Part shown: positions 34,320-44,040 of the stretch, piece by piece
Layout of the letters: each line of letters starts with the position of its first letter
How positions within the stretch are numbered: the first letter of the stretch is position 1
DNA from: Rufibacter radiotolerans
GTDB lineage: Bacteria; Bacteroidota; Bacteroidia; Cytophagales; Hymenobacteraceae
Reading direction: 5' to 3'
DNA: 64,000 bases
Assembly (NCBI RefSeq): GCF_001078055.1
Contig: NZ_CP010777.1
Location: 890,408-954,407, forward strand
The notes under the pieces: model-generated
The model's database searches: none
What the model saw: the letters and a program-made list of their open reading frames with translations, nothing else
What the model was told of the DNA's origin: nothing
Position numbers and translations under genes: made by a program

Positions 34320-34468
34320 AGGCTAGTGCAATATATGGGTTCTAACGTTTTTCCCTCTCAAGTAACTATCTGCAAAAGGTGATTTCTGACACAAAAACAG
34401 AAAATACGTATTAATACCTATTGGCAAAAACTCGTACTTACAACCTTTTATAGGGCGTCTTATTTAGG

Positions 34469-34476
34469 TATATTTG
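34469..34476 (+). promoter_or_regulatory. -7 element before the first STAS gene
   Basis: TATATTTG is an exact TAnnTTTG. Transcription should start near 34482, which rules out the longer frame opening at 34478 and supports the ATG at 34532. Confidence 0.5.
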
Positions 34477-34531
34477 TTTGGGAGAGAGCCAGTTTTGGCT
34501 TTTCTGTTTTACCGGAGGAGGGGGCTACCCA

Positions 34532-34876
34532 ATGAAAATTTCAACAGAGGTTACAAACGCAGGATTCCTGGTTTCTTTAAAGGGGCCCCTGGATGAAGTT
34601 TGTGCCAACGTGATCAAAAAGGAGTTGGAAGGGGTGGTGGTGCAAAACAGGAAGTTTGTGATGCTTGACTTTGCCGGCGTTACCAAACTAAGCGCCGTGG
34701 GGCTGCGGTATCTTCTGCCCTACGTCCAGCTTATCCACTACCAACAGAAGCAGATCATTCTATTTAACCTGAATGATAGTATCCATGGGTTAATCAAAAA
34801 CTCTGGGTTCAGTTCACTGGTCATTATTAAAAAGACCCTAGCTGATGCCGTGGCCTACGCCAACGAGAATTCCTAG
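34532..34876 (+). CDS. STAS domain protein (anti-sigma factor antagonist-like), first of three
   Basis: A 114-residue single-domain protein from the ATG at 34532, preceded by a purine-rich GGAGGAGGGGG (a strong ribosome site, unusual here). It has the STAS pattern: ISTEVTNAGFLVSLKGPLD, FVMLDFAGVTKLSAVGLRYL. At the phosphorylation loop it has LSAVGL where classic antagonists have ISSAGL, so one Ser remains but the usual pair is broken. Partner-switching proteins of this kind bind a kinase/anti-sigma factor. Partner not identified. Confidence 0.82.
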   Translation: MKISTEVTNAGFLVSLKGPLDEVCANVIKKELEGVVVQNRKFVMLDFAGVTKLSAVGLRYLLPYVQLIHYQQKQIILFNLNDSIHGLIKNSGFSSLVIIKKTLADAVAYANENS

Positions 34877-35033
34877 CGGCCCTAAAAAACACAGTAGTAA
34901 CTTCCTGGACCACCACTTAGAATAGAAGGCTTGCCGCCTAAAGGCAACTTGCCTTGATAGATAAAGTATTTATAAAATAGCAAATGACCCGCAGGTGAAT
35001 GGAGGGAGCGACCTTTTAAAGGCCCCGGTTCCA

Positions 35034-35063
35034 TTGCTCTTTACAGGTAATTTCATATATTTA
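35034..35063 (+). promoter_or_regulatory. Promoter before the second STAS gene
   Basis: TTG (35034-35036), 19-base spacer, TATATTTA (35056-35063), directly before the ATG at 35073. It fits the Bacteroidota consensus and gives a very short leader. Confidence 0.5.
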
Positions 35064-35072
35064 GGTATTAAG

Positions 35073-35423
35073 ATGAAGATCATGAAAATTGCTGTTGAAG
35101 AGAACGCTCAGGTGTACCTGATTAAATTGAACGGGGAACTGGACGCTTCTACGTGTCTGGAGGTGGATAAAGCAATTGAGCTGGCTTTAACAGGGCAGTT
35201 AGAGCAGCTTTGGATTGACTTCACAGGCTTGACTTATATTTCTTCCGCAGGCTTGGGCGTACTGATTTCGCATTTGGGCACTTTGGAAAGACGGCATATA
35301 GGTATGGTGTTGTATGGCATGACCAAACAGGTGCGCAACGTATTTGAACTTTTAGGGCTGCATATGATTATGAACATAGTGCCCACCAAAGAAGACGCTC
35401 AACTCCAGTACCAGGAAAGATGA
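35073..35423 (+). CDS. STAS domain protein with intact phospho-serine motif, second of three
   Basis: A 116-residue STAS protein (ATG at 35073; the longer frame from 34995 runs across the promoter). It has KLNGELDASTCLEVDKAIE and the classic loop WIDFTGLTYISSAGLGVLIS, where the Ser pair is the expected kinase target in anti-sigma factor antagonists such as SpoIIAA/RsbV. It lies about 200 bases after the first STAS gene, on its own promoter. Its cognate kinase is not encoded here in obvious form. Confidence 0.9.
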   Translation: MKIMKIAVEENAQVYLIKLNGELDASTCLEVDKAIELALTGQLEQLWIDFTGLTYISSAGLGVLISHLGTLERRHIGMVLYGMTKQVRNVFELLGLHMIMNIVPTKEDAQLQYQER

Positions 35424-35499
35424 CCGGCCAGGAGACACCTTCCTTCCAGGCCTCCGGCAAAGCTGAAAAGCACCTGGCTGGCCTTCGGTGGGAAACGGG

Positions 35500-35748
35500 C
35501 TACGGCTGGATGAGCCTTCTTACCCTGGAAATGCCGGTTTTGGTCAGATAAAGCAGCGGTGGGTCACAGATGGGGCTTATTTTCAGCATCCCCTCCTCAG
35601 AAAGGAAACGGAACTGGGGCAGGATATCCTCGCCCTCCAGGTGCAGCGCCCTGCTCACCCGGTCAGAATCTATTGGTGAATCCTCGGGCCGTTCCATAGA
35701 CTGCACCAACCTATACATCTCCCGCAAAATCAAATCCATCATCTCCAT
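35500..35748 (-). CDS. Small winged-helix-like protein, paralogue A
   Basis: An 82-residue protein: LILREMYRLVQSMERPED, then DRVSRALHLEGEDILPQFRF, LSEEGMLKI, and LLYLTKTGISRVR. This helix-helix-helix-hairpin order, with L-x2-G-x-L and YLTK-x-GI, resembles a winged helix. The protein encoded at 44041-44334 follows the same plan (LHEIYRLV ... LVNHGYLTG ... YITKLGIS), so the two look like paralogues. It may bind DNA. No named family recognised. Confidence 0.65.
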   Translation of the reverse strand: MEMMDLILREMYRLVQSMERPEDSPIDSDRVSRALHLEGEDILPQFRFLSEEGMLKISPICDPPLLYLTKTGISRVRRLIQP

Positions 35749-36073
35749 ACAACTAGCCTTCTGATAAAGGTTAGAAATCTTACCCCACTTCCTAAAAACA
35801 GCAAATCCGTGGTTTTGTTACAAAATTCCTGCGGGAAGGTTTGTGAAGATTCTTCTGCCAAAACCATGCCTGAAATACAGGATAGCGGAAGGGGATAAGG
35901 CCTGGAAAAAGCCTGGGACACAGCCACAAGGTGAGGTGGCGGGTTTTCAAGCCATGCCGATTTACCCGGCAGACTGAGCAGGAAATGAAAGAAATTCACC
36001 GGCCTTCTGTTTAGGGCCCGTTTTTCTAAAAACGGGCCCTAAACAGAAGGCCGGTGTAAAAACTGCGACTGGG
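35749..36073. other. Intergenic region
   Basis: About 325 bases. It holds the palindrome at 35997-36056, which ends the histidine kinase transcript, and upstream sequence of the winged-helix-like gene. Nothing else recognised. Confidence 0.45.
35997..36056. repeat. Intergenic palindrome, copy 12
   Basis: CACCGGCCTTCTGTTTAGGG pairs with its complement, a stem of nearly 30 bp with centre CTAA-type. It lies 17 bases downstream of the six-PAS kinase stop. Confidence 0.88.
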
Positions 36074-39000
36074 TTAGGGTTTCTGTTTCTTGAGATTAAT
36101 GGTGACAATGGTGCCTTCCTGCGGGCCAGACTGGATGCTCATAGCGCCGTTCAGTAGTTTCACCCCGTTCTGGATAGAGGTGAGGCCTATTCCCTTTGAC
36201 TTTATCTTTTCCAGGGGCGGCATGCCCTGGCCGTTGTCTTCCACCCGCACCATGATCTGGTGGCCTTTGTCTACCACCTGCACCAGGGCCTCAGTGGCGT
36301 TGGCGTGTTTCATGACATTGTTCAGCAGCTCCTGCACAAACCGGAACAGGTGCGTCTCAATGGAATGGTTGGTGGGTTTGTCAAAACCGGTGATGATGCT
36401 CTGCACGGTAAAGGTGGGGGTGGTGAGCTTGCCCTCCAGGTCCTTGATGGCAGCTTTGAGGCCCAGGTCTTCCAGCACCCTTGGTATCAGTTCATGGGCC
36501 AGGGTGCGCGTTTCCTTGATAGCCTCTTCCAGAAACCCTGAAATGCGGTTTAATGGTGTCTGGGCCTCGTGGTCAAAAGCGGGGTGCGCCTGCACTTCTT
36601 CCAGGTTGAGTTTGGCGGCGTACAGCAGCTGGGCCAGGCTGTTGTGCAGGGCTTCGGCAATGCGCTTGCGCTCGTCATTCTGGGTGGTAAGGATCGCCTC
36701 CATCACGGCCTTCTGCTGGTCTAGTTTTACTTGGGTGTCTGTCTGTTGGCGCTGCTCCTGCTCCGTGATGTCATGCACAATGGCCAGAACTCCGCTGATC
36801 TCTTTGTCTGGCGTGATAACCGGGGTGAGGGTGATCTCATAAGACCTGTCCGGAGCCAGGTAGGGTAGTTTGAAGATGGTAATCTGCTCGCCCTGGAGAA
36901 CGGTAGCCAGTTTCTGGATAAGCCTTTTCTGGCTCTTTTGGGGCAGCACAGAGGTCAGTGATTTGCCTAGTACCTCCTGGCGCTCAAGGTGGGTGATCTC
37001 TTCCATCTTCTTGTTCCAGGACGTAATGTTCAGGTCCACGTCCAGGGCCACAATGCCATTGATGTGGGTGTCCAGCAGGTTCTGGGAGAATTCCTTTTCC
37101 CGGGAGAGCTGGTCCTGGATCTGCTTCTGCTCCGTGATGTCAATGCCGAAGGCAATTCCCAGTTGGCGCTGGGTATCCAGAAACCCGAAGTTCTGGAAGG
37201 AGATTTGCCGGCCCTGGTACGGATAGGAAGCGGTAAAGCTTTTCTCCTGCCCATCCAGTACTTCCTGGAAGTTGTCTTGCAGGAAGGGGAACACCTCAAA
37301 GAGATTTTTCCCCTGCAGCTCATTGTCATGAATACCAATGCTCTGGAGTCCTTTCCCTTTAATCTCCTGGTAGTTGCCCTGTAGGTCAAGCACGGTCAGT
37401 ACCATGGGTAGGTTCTGCAGGATCTGGTCCAGTAGCATGGTGCGGTGGCGCGCCTCTTCTTCGGCCTTTTTTTGTTCGGTCACGTCCAGGCAGAAGCCAA
37501 TCAGCTCACCGGTGGTCATTTCCTGGAAGAAGAAGTTCTGTTTGAAGACCTGGTTGCCGTTCACAATTGCCTCACTGATGAACTGGACTTTTTGCCCCTT
37601 TAACGCAGCCTCCAGATGCGTTAAAATATCGGGCTTTATTTCCTGCATGGACTTTCCAACCAACTCATGCTGCTCCAGGCCCAAGGACTGCAGGCCGTTG
37701 CCCCTTGATTCTAGAATTTCCATTTGGGGGCTAACGCGCCAGAGGACCACGGGCAGGTTTTTAAGGATGGCCTCAATGGTCTCGTTTTTCTGGTGCAGTT
37801 CTCTCTCAGCCTTGAGTTTCTCTGTAACGTCCTGGGCAATGCCCACCAGTTGGGTGGGTACCCCTGAAGCGCCGCGCTTGAACACCGTTTCCCGGAAATG
37901 GATATTATGCCAGGTATCATCCTTGGCCCGCACGCGAACATTGTACTCCAGGAAATCACCGTCTTTTGCGTTAGCAAAGCGTTGGGCCCGGTTAAAAACC
38001 AGCGGGGCGTCCTCGGGGTGGAAGAGTGTGTTGAGCAGGTCGCGCGGATGGCCCGGAACGTCTGCCTCTCCATACCCCAGAAAGGATAGGAAATTGCGGT
38101 TGTTGTAAACGTTTCGGCCTAGTTCCAGGTCCTCTACGTACAGGAAATCAGGCATGGCCTCGGCCATTTTCCTAACCAGCAGTTGGCTTTCTTGCAACTT
38201 CTCAATGGCAATGCGCTGCTGGGTGACGTCTTCAAAGGTGAGCACAAACCCATCATCCATCTTCACGGCCACGCAGTTGAGGTAGATCTCGCGGTCCTCT
38301 ATTTTGTATTGGGCCGAGAACGTGGAGGGGAGACCGCTTTCCACCACGTTCAGAAAAATAGCAAAATGGCCGTCTGCCACCACCCTTGGGAAGGTTTGCA
38401 CCAAAGGCACCCGGCGTAATTGCTCCTGCGAAAAATTTAAAAAAAGCTCAGCGGTTCTATTGACCAGCAGCCACTCAAAGTCAAGGATCTTGCCTTCATA
38501 GTTCCTGACGGCCTTAAACACCTGGATGGCATTAAGGGAGCTGTTGATAATGGCGGAAAGAAGGGATTCCTTGTTGTGCAGGGCCAGGTTGTTTTGGTTC
38601 CGCTCGGTCACATCCAGCAAGGCAATCCTGATTTGGTCTGGTTTGTTTTCCTGGCGCAGCAGAATGCCTTCCAGTTGCCCGTACAGGTCATTCCCCTTCT
38701 GGGAGATAAGCTTTAATTCTACGGTTTGCGGCCCGTCTGTCTGTAATACCTTCTTAAAAAAGCTGTAGTAGTCATCCAGGCTGTCATTATGCACAAACTG
38801 GCTGAACCGCCGGTTCACCACGTAATCATACTCCGTGTTGAGGATGTCTACCCCTTTGGCATTGACCTCTTCCACCAGCCCGTGGGCGTCTAAGGTCACG
38901 TACCCGAAGGGGGCATGGAAGTACAGGTCTCTGTATTTGGCCTGGGCCGCCTCCAGTTCCTGCGTGGCCATCTGCAGTTGGTGGTTCTGCATCTCCAGCT

Positions 39001-39163
39001 CCATCTGGTGGGTCTGCAGTTCCTGGATCAGGTGGCACACCTCCTGTTCGGGCATGTTCCGGGCCTCCTCCTCACTGATGGGGCGCTGCAGCTTTTCTGC
39101 TTTCTGCCTTAGCACAGAGAAGTCATGGGCAATGCCAAGCGATAAATTTTTGTCAGTACTCAT
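36074..39163 (-). CDS. Six-PAS sensor histidine kinase (HisKA_3/HATPase)
   Basis: A 1029-residue soluble kinase from the ATG at 39163; no membrane helix is seen. An N-terminal coiled coil (LIQELQTHQMELEMQNHQLQ) is followed by six PAS units, each ending in a -DVTE/-DITEQ-type helix (for example LLDVTERNQ, FEDVTQQR, GIAQDVTEK, FCLDVTEQK, GIDITEQK, VHDITEQE). The dimerisation segment ERKRIAEALHNSLAQ gives the phosphoacceptor His at about residue 840; the HATPase has FVQELLNNVMKHA, VEDNGQGMP and KGIGLTSIQ. This kinase class pairs with NarL-type regulators, so the one at 33619-34260 is the natural candidate. Several PAS units may sense redox or ligands in the cytoplasm. Confidence 0.93.
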   Translation of the reverse strand: MSTDKNLSLGIAHDFSVLRQKAEKLQRPISEEEARNMPEQEVCHLIQELQTHQMELEMQNHQLQMATQELEAAQAKYRDLYFHAPFGYVTLDAHGLVEEVNAKGVDILNTEYDYVVNRRFSQFVHNDSLDDYYSFFKKVLQTDGPQTVELKLISQKGNDLYGQLEGILLRQENKPDQIRIALLDVTERNQNNLALHNKESLLSAIINSSLNAIQVFKAVRNYEGKILDFEWLLVNRTAELFLNFSQEQLRRVPLVQTFPRVVADGHFAIFLNVVESGLPSTFSAQYKIEDREIYLNCVAVKMDDGFVLTFEDVTQQRIAIEKLQESQLLVRKMAEAMPDFLYVEDLELGRNVYNNRNFLSFLGYGEADVPGHPRDLLNTLFHPEDAPLVFNRAQRFANAKDGDFLEYNVRVRAKDDTWHNIHFRETVFKRGASGVPTQLVGIAQDVTEKLKAERELHQKNETIEAILKNLPVVLWRVSPQMEILESRGNGLQSLGLEQHELVGKSMQEIKPDILTHLEAALKGQKVQFISEAIVNGNQVFKQNFFFQEMTTGELIGFCLDVTEQKKAEEEARHRTMLLDQILQNLPMVLTVLDLQGNYQEIKGKGLQSIGIHDNELQGKNLFEVFPFLQDNFQEVLDGQEKSFTASYPYQGRQISFQNFGFLDTQRQLGIAFGIDITEQKQIQDQLSREKEFSQNLLDTHINGIVALDVDLNITSWNKKMEEITHLERQEVLGKSLTSVLPQKSQKRLIQKLATVLQGEQITIFKLPYLAPDRSYEITLTPVITPDKEISGVLAIVHDITEQEQRQQTDTQVKLDQQKAVMEAILTTQNDERKRIAEALHNSLAQLLYAAKLNLEEVQAHPAFDHEAQTPLNRISGFLEEAIKETRTLAHELIPRVLEDLGLKAAIKDLEGKLTTPTFTVQSIITGFDKPTNHSIETHLFRFVQELLNNVMKHANATEALVQVVDKGHQIMVRVEDNGQGMPPLEKIKSKGIGLTSIQNGVKLLNGAMSIQSGPQEGTIVTINLKKQKP

Positions 39164-39236
39164 GGGCCGCAATTAAAAAGTTCAACACCAAAAGGGCGGG
39201 GGAGATATGTATAAAAAGCTGATCATGGAGCCTTAG

Positions 39237-39280
39237 TTCCGTTTCAGGCCTGTTTTAAGGAAAACAGGCCTGAAACGGAA
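39237..39280. repeat. Intergenic palindrome, copy 13
   Basis: TTCCGTTTCAGGCCTGTTTT pairs with its complement around AAGG. It lies in the spacer between the CheB-CheR gene (stop at 39430) and the kinase start, all minus strand. Confidence 0.87.
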
Positions 39281-39429
39281 GTTGGCAAAGTGGTGACTTC
39301 AACGTTGTAACTTGCCTTACTTATTCCGGGGCCATGCCCGGCACCCATGCTTTCCCATTTTCACCAAAGCCACAATTGGCCTTTCTCTGCCCTCAACAGG
39401 ACCGCGTCCGGCATCCTCTGGCGGTGCCC

Positions 39430-42420
39430 TTACCTTTCAAAAACCTCCAGGGCCATCAGAATTTTAAAGGGCTTGTTCTCGGTTTGCTCCACCCGCCGGG
39501 TGTTCAGCACCATGCGGCGGTAGCCCAGCACCGGGAATTCATGTTCCAGTACCTCGTTCTTCATTTCTTTTCCTTCCAGCAGCACCTGGTTCATGCGTTC
39601 CTTCAGGGCCGGAATATCCCACTGGCCGTTGCCTAAATGGAAGAGCCACTGGCCTTTCAGTTGTTCGGGGATTAGCTGAAACGTTTGCGCAAAGGCATTG
39701 CTGGCGCATTCCACGCGCAGCTGGCCGTCTAACACCACCAGCGGCTGCTGGATAATGTCAATGATGTTGGCCGCGTACAGGCTGGTGGCCGCCACGCTGG
39801 CCTCCAGGTTCTTGAAAGCGGTGATGTTGGTGAACGTGACTACTGCCCCGTTTATGAAATTGTCTACGGTGCGGTAGGGGAGAATGCGCATGGAGTACCA
39901 CTGCTGCTCATCTTTGGTTTGCAGGTGCACCTCTTTGGGCCGAAGCTTTTCCATCACTTCTTTCACATCTTCCACAATGGAGGGGTACTTAAGCGAGGAG
40001 GCAATGTCTGAAATGGAGCGGCCAACGTCTGCCCGAATCAGGTTGAAGATGTGGGTAGCCTGCGGGGTGAAGTTCTTGATGTTGAGGTTGTTGTCCAGGA
40101 AGATAGTGGCTATCTCGGTACTGTCCAACAGGTTCTTCATGTCATTGTTGGAGTTGGTAAGCTCCTCGGTCTTGGTCTGGTACTGGAGGTTGATGGTCAT
40201 GAGCTCCTCATTGAGCGACTGCATCTCCTCTTTGTTGGTCATAGACTCCTCATTGGTGCTCTGCAGCTCCTCATTAGCCGATTGAAGTTCTTCATTGGTA
40301 GACTTCAGTTCCTCCAGGGAGGAGTTCATCTCTTCAATGGTAGACTGCAGGCGCTGCTTGGTAAAAAGCAACTCCTTTTCCAGTTCGGCTACCCTGGAGT
40401 CTGGGGGAGAGGCCAAATCCAAGGCTTTATGCTTGCGGTGCCGGAATTTGGGCGTAGGCAAGTCCTCAAACACCACCAGTAAAAAGCCTTTCAATGGCGC
40501 GGGCTCCTGCAGAGGCGTCACTGATAGTTTAATGTATTGCTCCCCACTGTCTGTCTGCACCCGCACCTGCTCTACAGAGAACGGCTCCTTAAGCGTATTG
40601 GCTTTGTTAATGAGGTTGTTGAGCTCAAACTTGAGGCCTTCACGGGCCATCTCAAACACATTGAGCGTGGCCTGGCCCTGGGCGGGTTCTAGGTAGCGGC
40701 CGGTACGGCCCTGTATGTAAAAGATATCCCCTTTGGCGTTGATAATGAGCGAAGGAGGCGCAAACTGCTGGAGCAAGACCCGCTGAATGAGCGGCCCCAG
40801 GTTCATATCTTTTTTATCTGGTAATTGATTGGGTTCTGGGAACGGTTTCACAGTTTCAATGGAGGTAAAGGTAAACGGGAAATCCACCATCCGGCTCAGG
40901 GGGTAAGACGTTTCATTGCGGCGCGAGATCTTCCATTTGGTATCTATAGGCGTGAATAGGTCTGGGTACCCAGATAGCGTCTCTGAGGACCCCAGAAACA
41001 GCAGGCCGTTGGGGTTGAGGGCATAATGGAATACCGGGAACAGCTTTTTCTGCAGGTCTGAGGACAGGTAAATGAGCAGGTTGCGGCAGGTAAGCAGGTC
41101 CAGTTTGGTGAAAGGCGCGTCGCGGTTGAGGTTATGCACGGCAAACACGATCATCTCGCGCAGCTCCTTTTTCACACAGTAATGGCCTTCCACCCGGGTA
41201 AAATACCGGCTCAGGCGGTCTGGAGAGACGTCTGCGGTAATGTTTTCCTGATAGCAGGCGGCCCGGGCAAAATCTACCGCGGCTTGGTCAATGTCTGAGG
41301 CGAATACCTGCACTTTCACTTGCGGCGCGTTCTCCATCTGGGCCAGGCATTCCTGGATGAGGATGGCAATGGAATAGGCCTCCTCGCCGGTAGAGCAGCC
41401 CGCCACCCACACGCGCACGGTCTCGCCGTCTTTCTTTTCCTTTAAAAGGGCCGGCAGGTACCTTTCCTTCAGGACCTGGAAAGCCTCAGGGTCGCGGAAG
41501 AATTTGGTCACGCCAATGAGCAGCTCCTTGAAGAGCAATTCCACTTCCTGCGGGTTTTTCTCCAGAAAGTTAATGTACTCAGAGAATTTGTGCAGGTGGT
41601 GGGTGTTCATGCGCCGCTCAATGCGCCGGTAAATGGTGTTGCGTTTGTAGAGCGAGAAGTCATGGCCGGTCTTGTTGCGGATAAGCGAGAACACCTTCTG
41701 CAACATCTGCGAGGACTTGTGTGTATCTACCGCGGTTTTGCCTTTTATGGACGGCAGGTGGGTGTAGGCCATTAGTTTTTCCGCCATTTCCTCCACCGGT
41801 ACCACATGGTCCACAAACTCCGTCTTAATGGCGTTGCGGGGCATGCTGTCAAAGCGGGCAGTAGTGGGCTCCTGCACCATTACCATCCCAAAGTTCTCCA
41901 TGATCATTTTCACGCCCAGTGAGCCGTCTGCCCCCATGCCCGAGAAGATAATGCCTATGGCCTGCTCGCGGCGGTTCACGGCCAGGCTCTGGAAGAAGTA
42001 GTCTATGGGCATGCGCTGGCCGTTGGGGCGCTCGGGCTCGTGTAGTCTAAAGGTATTGCGCTCTATGGAGGTTTCTTTGTTGGCGGGCACCAGGTACACT
42101 TGCTCGGGCTCTACCTGCATGCCGTCTGTGATCTGCACCACGGGCAGCGGGGTGTAGCGCTGGATGATCTCCGTCATCATGCTTTTCTGGCTGGGGTCCA
42201 GGTGCGGCACCACCACAAAGGCCATGCCGGTACCTATGGGCAGGTGCTGGAAGAAAGACTCAAAGCCTTCCAGGGCTCCGGCCGAACCGCCCAGCGCCAC
42301 CACCGGGAAATCATTGGCCGGCTTGGCGGGCATTTCCTGTTTCACCAGATCTGAGGAAGTAGCGGCGATAGTGGTGAGGGCAGCCTGGGGGGAAGAGTGT
42401 ACTGCTTCTGGTTTTTCCAT
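39430..42420 (-). CDS. CheB-CheR fusion with coiled coil and PAS domains
   Basis: A 996-residue protein from the ATG at 42420 (a TTG would extend it to 42471). First a CheB methylesterase: Ser in ALGGSAGALEGFE, His in VVPHLDPSQKS, Asp in FSGMGADGSLGVKM. Then a CheR methyltransferase: SAM-binding RVWVAGCSTGEEAYSIA and LLTCRNLLIYL. A long coiled coil (EEMNSSLEELKSTNEELQSA onward) leads to two PAS-like domains. Relatives often end in a histidine kinase; here the protein stops right after the last PAS (MALEVFER). It probably controls methylation of a receptor or signals through PAS; no chemotaxis receptor is nearby. Confidence 0.92.
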   Translation of the reverse strand: MEKPEAVHSSPQAALTTIAATSSDLVKQEMPAKPANDFPVVALGGSAGALEGFESFFQHLPIGTGMAFVVVPHLDPSQKSMMTEIIQRYTPLPVVQITDGMQVEPEQVYLVPANKETSIERNTFRLHEPERPNGQRMPIDYFFQSLAVNRREQAIGIIFSGMGADGSLGVKMIMENFGMVMVQEPTTARFDSMPRNAIKTEFVDHVVPVEEMAEKLMAYTHLPSIKGKTAVDTHKSSQMLQKVFSLIRNKTGHDFSLYKRNTIYRRIERRMNTHHLHKFSEYINFLEKNPQEVELLFKELLIGVTKFFRDPEAFQVLKERYLPALLKEKKDGETVRVWVAGCSTGEEAYSIAILIQECLAQMENAPQVKVQVFASDIDQAAVDFARAACYQENITADVSPDRLSRYFTRVEGHYCVKKELREMIVFAVHNLNRDAPFTKLDLLTCRNLLIYLSSDLQKKLFPVFHYALNPNGLLFLGSSETLSGYPDLFTPIDTKWKISRRNETSYPLSRMVDFPFTFTSIETVKPFPEPNQLPDKKDMNLGPLIQRVLLQQFAPPSLIINAKGDIFYIQGRTGRYLEPAQGQATLNVFEMAREGLKFELNNLINKANTLKEPFSVEQVRVQTDSGEQYIKLSVTPLQEPAPLKGFLLVVFEDLPTPKFRHRKHKALDLASPPDSRVAELEKELLFTKQRLQSTIEEMNSSLEELKSTNEELQSANEELQSTNEESMTNKEEMQSLNEELMTINLQYQTKTEELTNSNNDMKNLLDSTEIATIFLDNNLNIKNFTPQATHIFNLIRADVGRSISDIASSLKYPSIVEDVKEVMEKLRPKEVHLQTKDEQQWYSMRILPYRTVDNFINGAVVTFTNITAFKNLEASVAATSLYAANIIDIIQQPLVVLDGQLRVECASNAFAQTFQLIPEQLKGQWLFHLGNGQWDIPALKERMNQVLLEGKEMKNEVLEHEFPVLGYRRMVLNTRRVEQTENKPFKILMALEVFER

Positions 42421-42736
42421 AACGGAAGGTGGTGCTAATTGGGTGGCCTCTCTCAGGACCGTGAAATTCAAAAACCTTTACGGAGGGGGATAAAGGGTGA
42501 GGGTATGTAAAAATAGGCAAATCCAGCGTAAGGCCATAATTTCTGCCTCAAGCCCCATAGAAGTACAAGTTACAGCTATTAAAGAATACCTTAAAAAGTT
42601 TCTATTGGTTGCAGGGTTATACCCAATAAATACGGATGATTCACCGAGTTTATTCTGAACCGGCTGCAGAAACGCCTAAAAATCTTACTTCTATGTCTGC
42701 GTACACGTAGTACCTCTACATACAATCGCAAATGGC
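42421..42736. other. Divergent promoter region between two CheB-type genes
   Basis: About 315 bases between the minus-strand CheB-CheR gene and the plus-strand CheB gene. AT-rich around 42540-42620. It must carry the start signals of both genes, though no clear consensus promoter is seen. Confidence 0.45.
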
Positions 42737-43786
42737 ATGAAACTCCCGCACCATGACATAGTTGTAATTGGTACCTCTGCCGGGGGCATGGCCGTGCTGT
42801 GCCAGTTGCTGGAACAATTACCCCTGGACCTGCCCGCGTCTATTTTTATAGTACAGCACCTGGCCCGTGACTCCAATGCCCAGATTCTGGTGGACCGCCT
42901 GAACCGTACCAGCACCCTTCCTTGCCAGGTGGCCACCCACGAACAGGTTATTGAAACTGGTAAAGTATACTTTGTGCCCCAGGACAACCACCTGCTGCTG
43001 CAGAAGGGTAGAATGCTAGTGACCAAAGGCCCACGCGAGAACCTGTTCCGGCCGGCCATTGATCCCTTGTTCCGGTCTGCCGCTGCCGCTTACGGGCCCC
43101 GCGTGATTGGCATAGTCTTAACGGGTATGCTGCAGGACGGCACCGTGGGCATGGAGATGATCAAGCGCAGCGGAGGCATTACCATGGTGCAGGCCCCCAC
43201 AGACGCCGAGTACCCAGACATGCCCCAAAGCGTGTTAAAGGAGATGGAGGTAGATTACGTGGTCTCCATGGCCGAAATGGGCGAAATGCTGCAGGAACTG
43301 GTGTTCGTGCCCGCCTCAGCCACTGCTGAGCCCCCGGAGGATATCTTGTATGAAGCCTCCATTGCTGAACGCCTCATGCTTAATACTGGCGAAGGTGCCG
43401 TGGAAGATACCGAGATTCTGGGCCCCCGGTCGCCGTTTTCCTGCCCCAGCTGCGGTGGCGCCCTCTGGGAGGTTAGTCACGGGCACGTAAAACACTACCG
43501 CTGCCACTCAGGCCATGCCTATACGGCTGAGTCTTTCCTCAACGCCAACGTGGAGTCCATTGAGGAAACCCTGTGGATAGCCATGCGCATGCTGGAGGAG
43601 CGCCGCACCATGCTCAACGCCATGGCCGAGCAGGACAAAAAGAAAGGCCACAACCATTGGGCAGAAGTACAACAGGAGCGCGCCGATGAGCTCAAGATCC
43701 ACATCTCGCGCATCAGGCAGCTACTGCTTTCAAACGCCAATGCCAGAGCCGCCAATGACCCGGAAGACGCAAAAGAGGCCGGCTGA
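42737..43786 (+). CDS. Stand-alone CheB methylesterase with C-terminal zinc-binding segment
   Basis: A 349-residue protein. The CheB catalytic domain occupies about residues 1-190: Ser in VVIGTSAGGMAVL, His in FIVQHLARDSNAQ, Asp in VLTGMLQDGTVGME. There is no receiver domain. The C-terminal part has CPSCGGALWEV and YRCHSGHAYT, likely a zinc site (three Cys and His), then a helical end (EETLWIAMRMLEERRTMLNA). This architecture is common in bacteria without chemotaxis and is thought to serve two-component signalling. It is divergent from the CheB-CheR gene. Confidence 0.92.
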   Translation: MKLPHHDIVVIGTSAGGMAVLCQLLEQLPLDLPASIFIVQHLARDSNAQILVDRLNRTSTLPCQVATHEQVIETGKVYFVPQDNHLLLQKGRMLVTKGPRENLFRPAIDPLFRSAAAAYGPRVIGIVLTGMLQDGTVGMEMIKRSGGITMVQAPTDAEYPDMPQSVLKEMEVDYVVSMAEMGEMLQELVFVPASATAEPPEDILYEASIAERLMLNTGEGAVEDTEILGPRSPFSCPSCGGALWEVSHGHVKHYRCHSGHAYTAESFLNANVESIEETLWIAMRMLEERRTMLNAMAEQDKKKGHNHWAEVQQERADELKIHISRIRQLLLSNANARAANDPEDAKEAG

Positions 43787-43787
43787 T

Positions 43788-43823
43788 TTTGGCCTGATTT
43801 TTGGAAAACGAGCTTAAAACGCC
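43788..43823. repeat. Decayed intergenic palindrome
   Basis: CTGATTTTGGCCTGATTTTTGG followed by AAAACGAGCTTAAAACG, directly after the CheB stop. The core is recognisable; pairing is partly lost. Confidence 0.45.
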
Positions 43824-44040
43824 ATTCCTGATTCTTGCTCCTGAAAGCAGAACCAAATGGTAAATAACAAAGACCCGTCTTTTAGGGGAATGGGGTAAAT
43901 ATAGGGTAGAACGTTGGTAAAGTGGTAGTTGCCTTTTGAATGTTATCACAAAAATTGTATAAATACAGATAAAAATACCGTACTTATACAACTTATAGAA
44001 AAGATAATGCGTTGAATGTGAAGCTAGAAGGAGACAAGGT

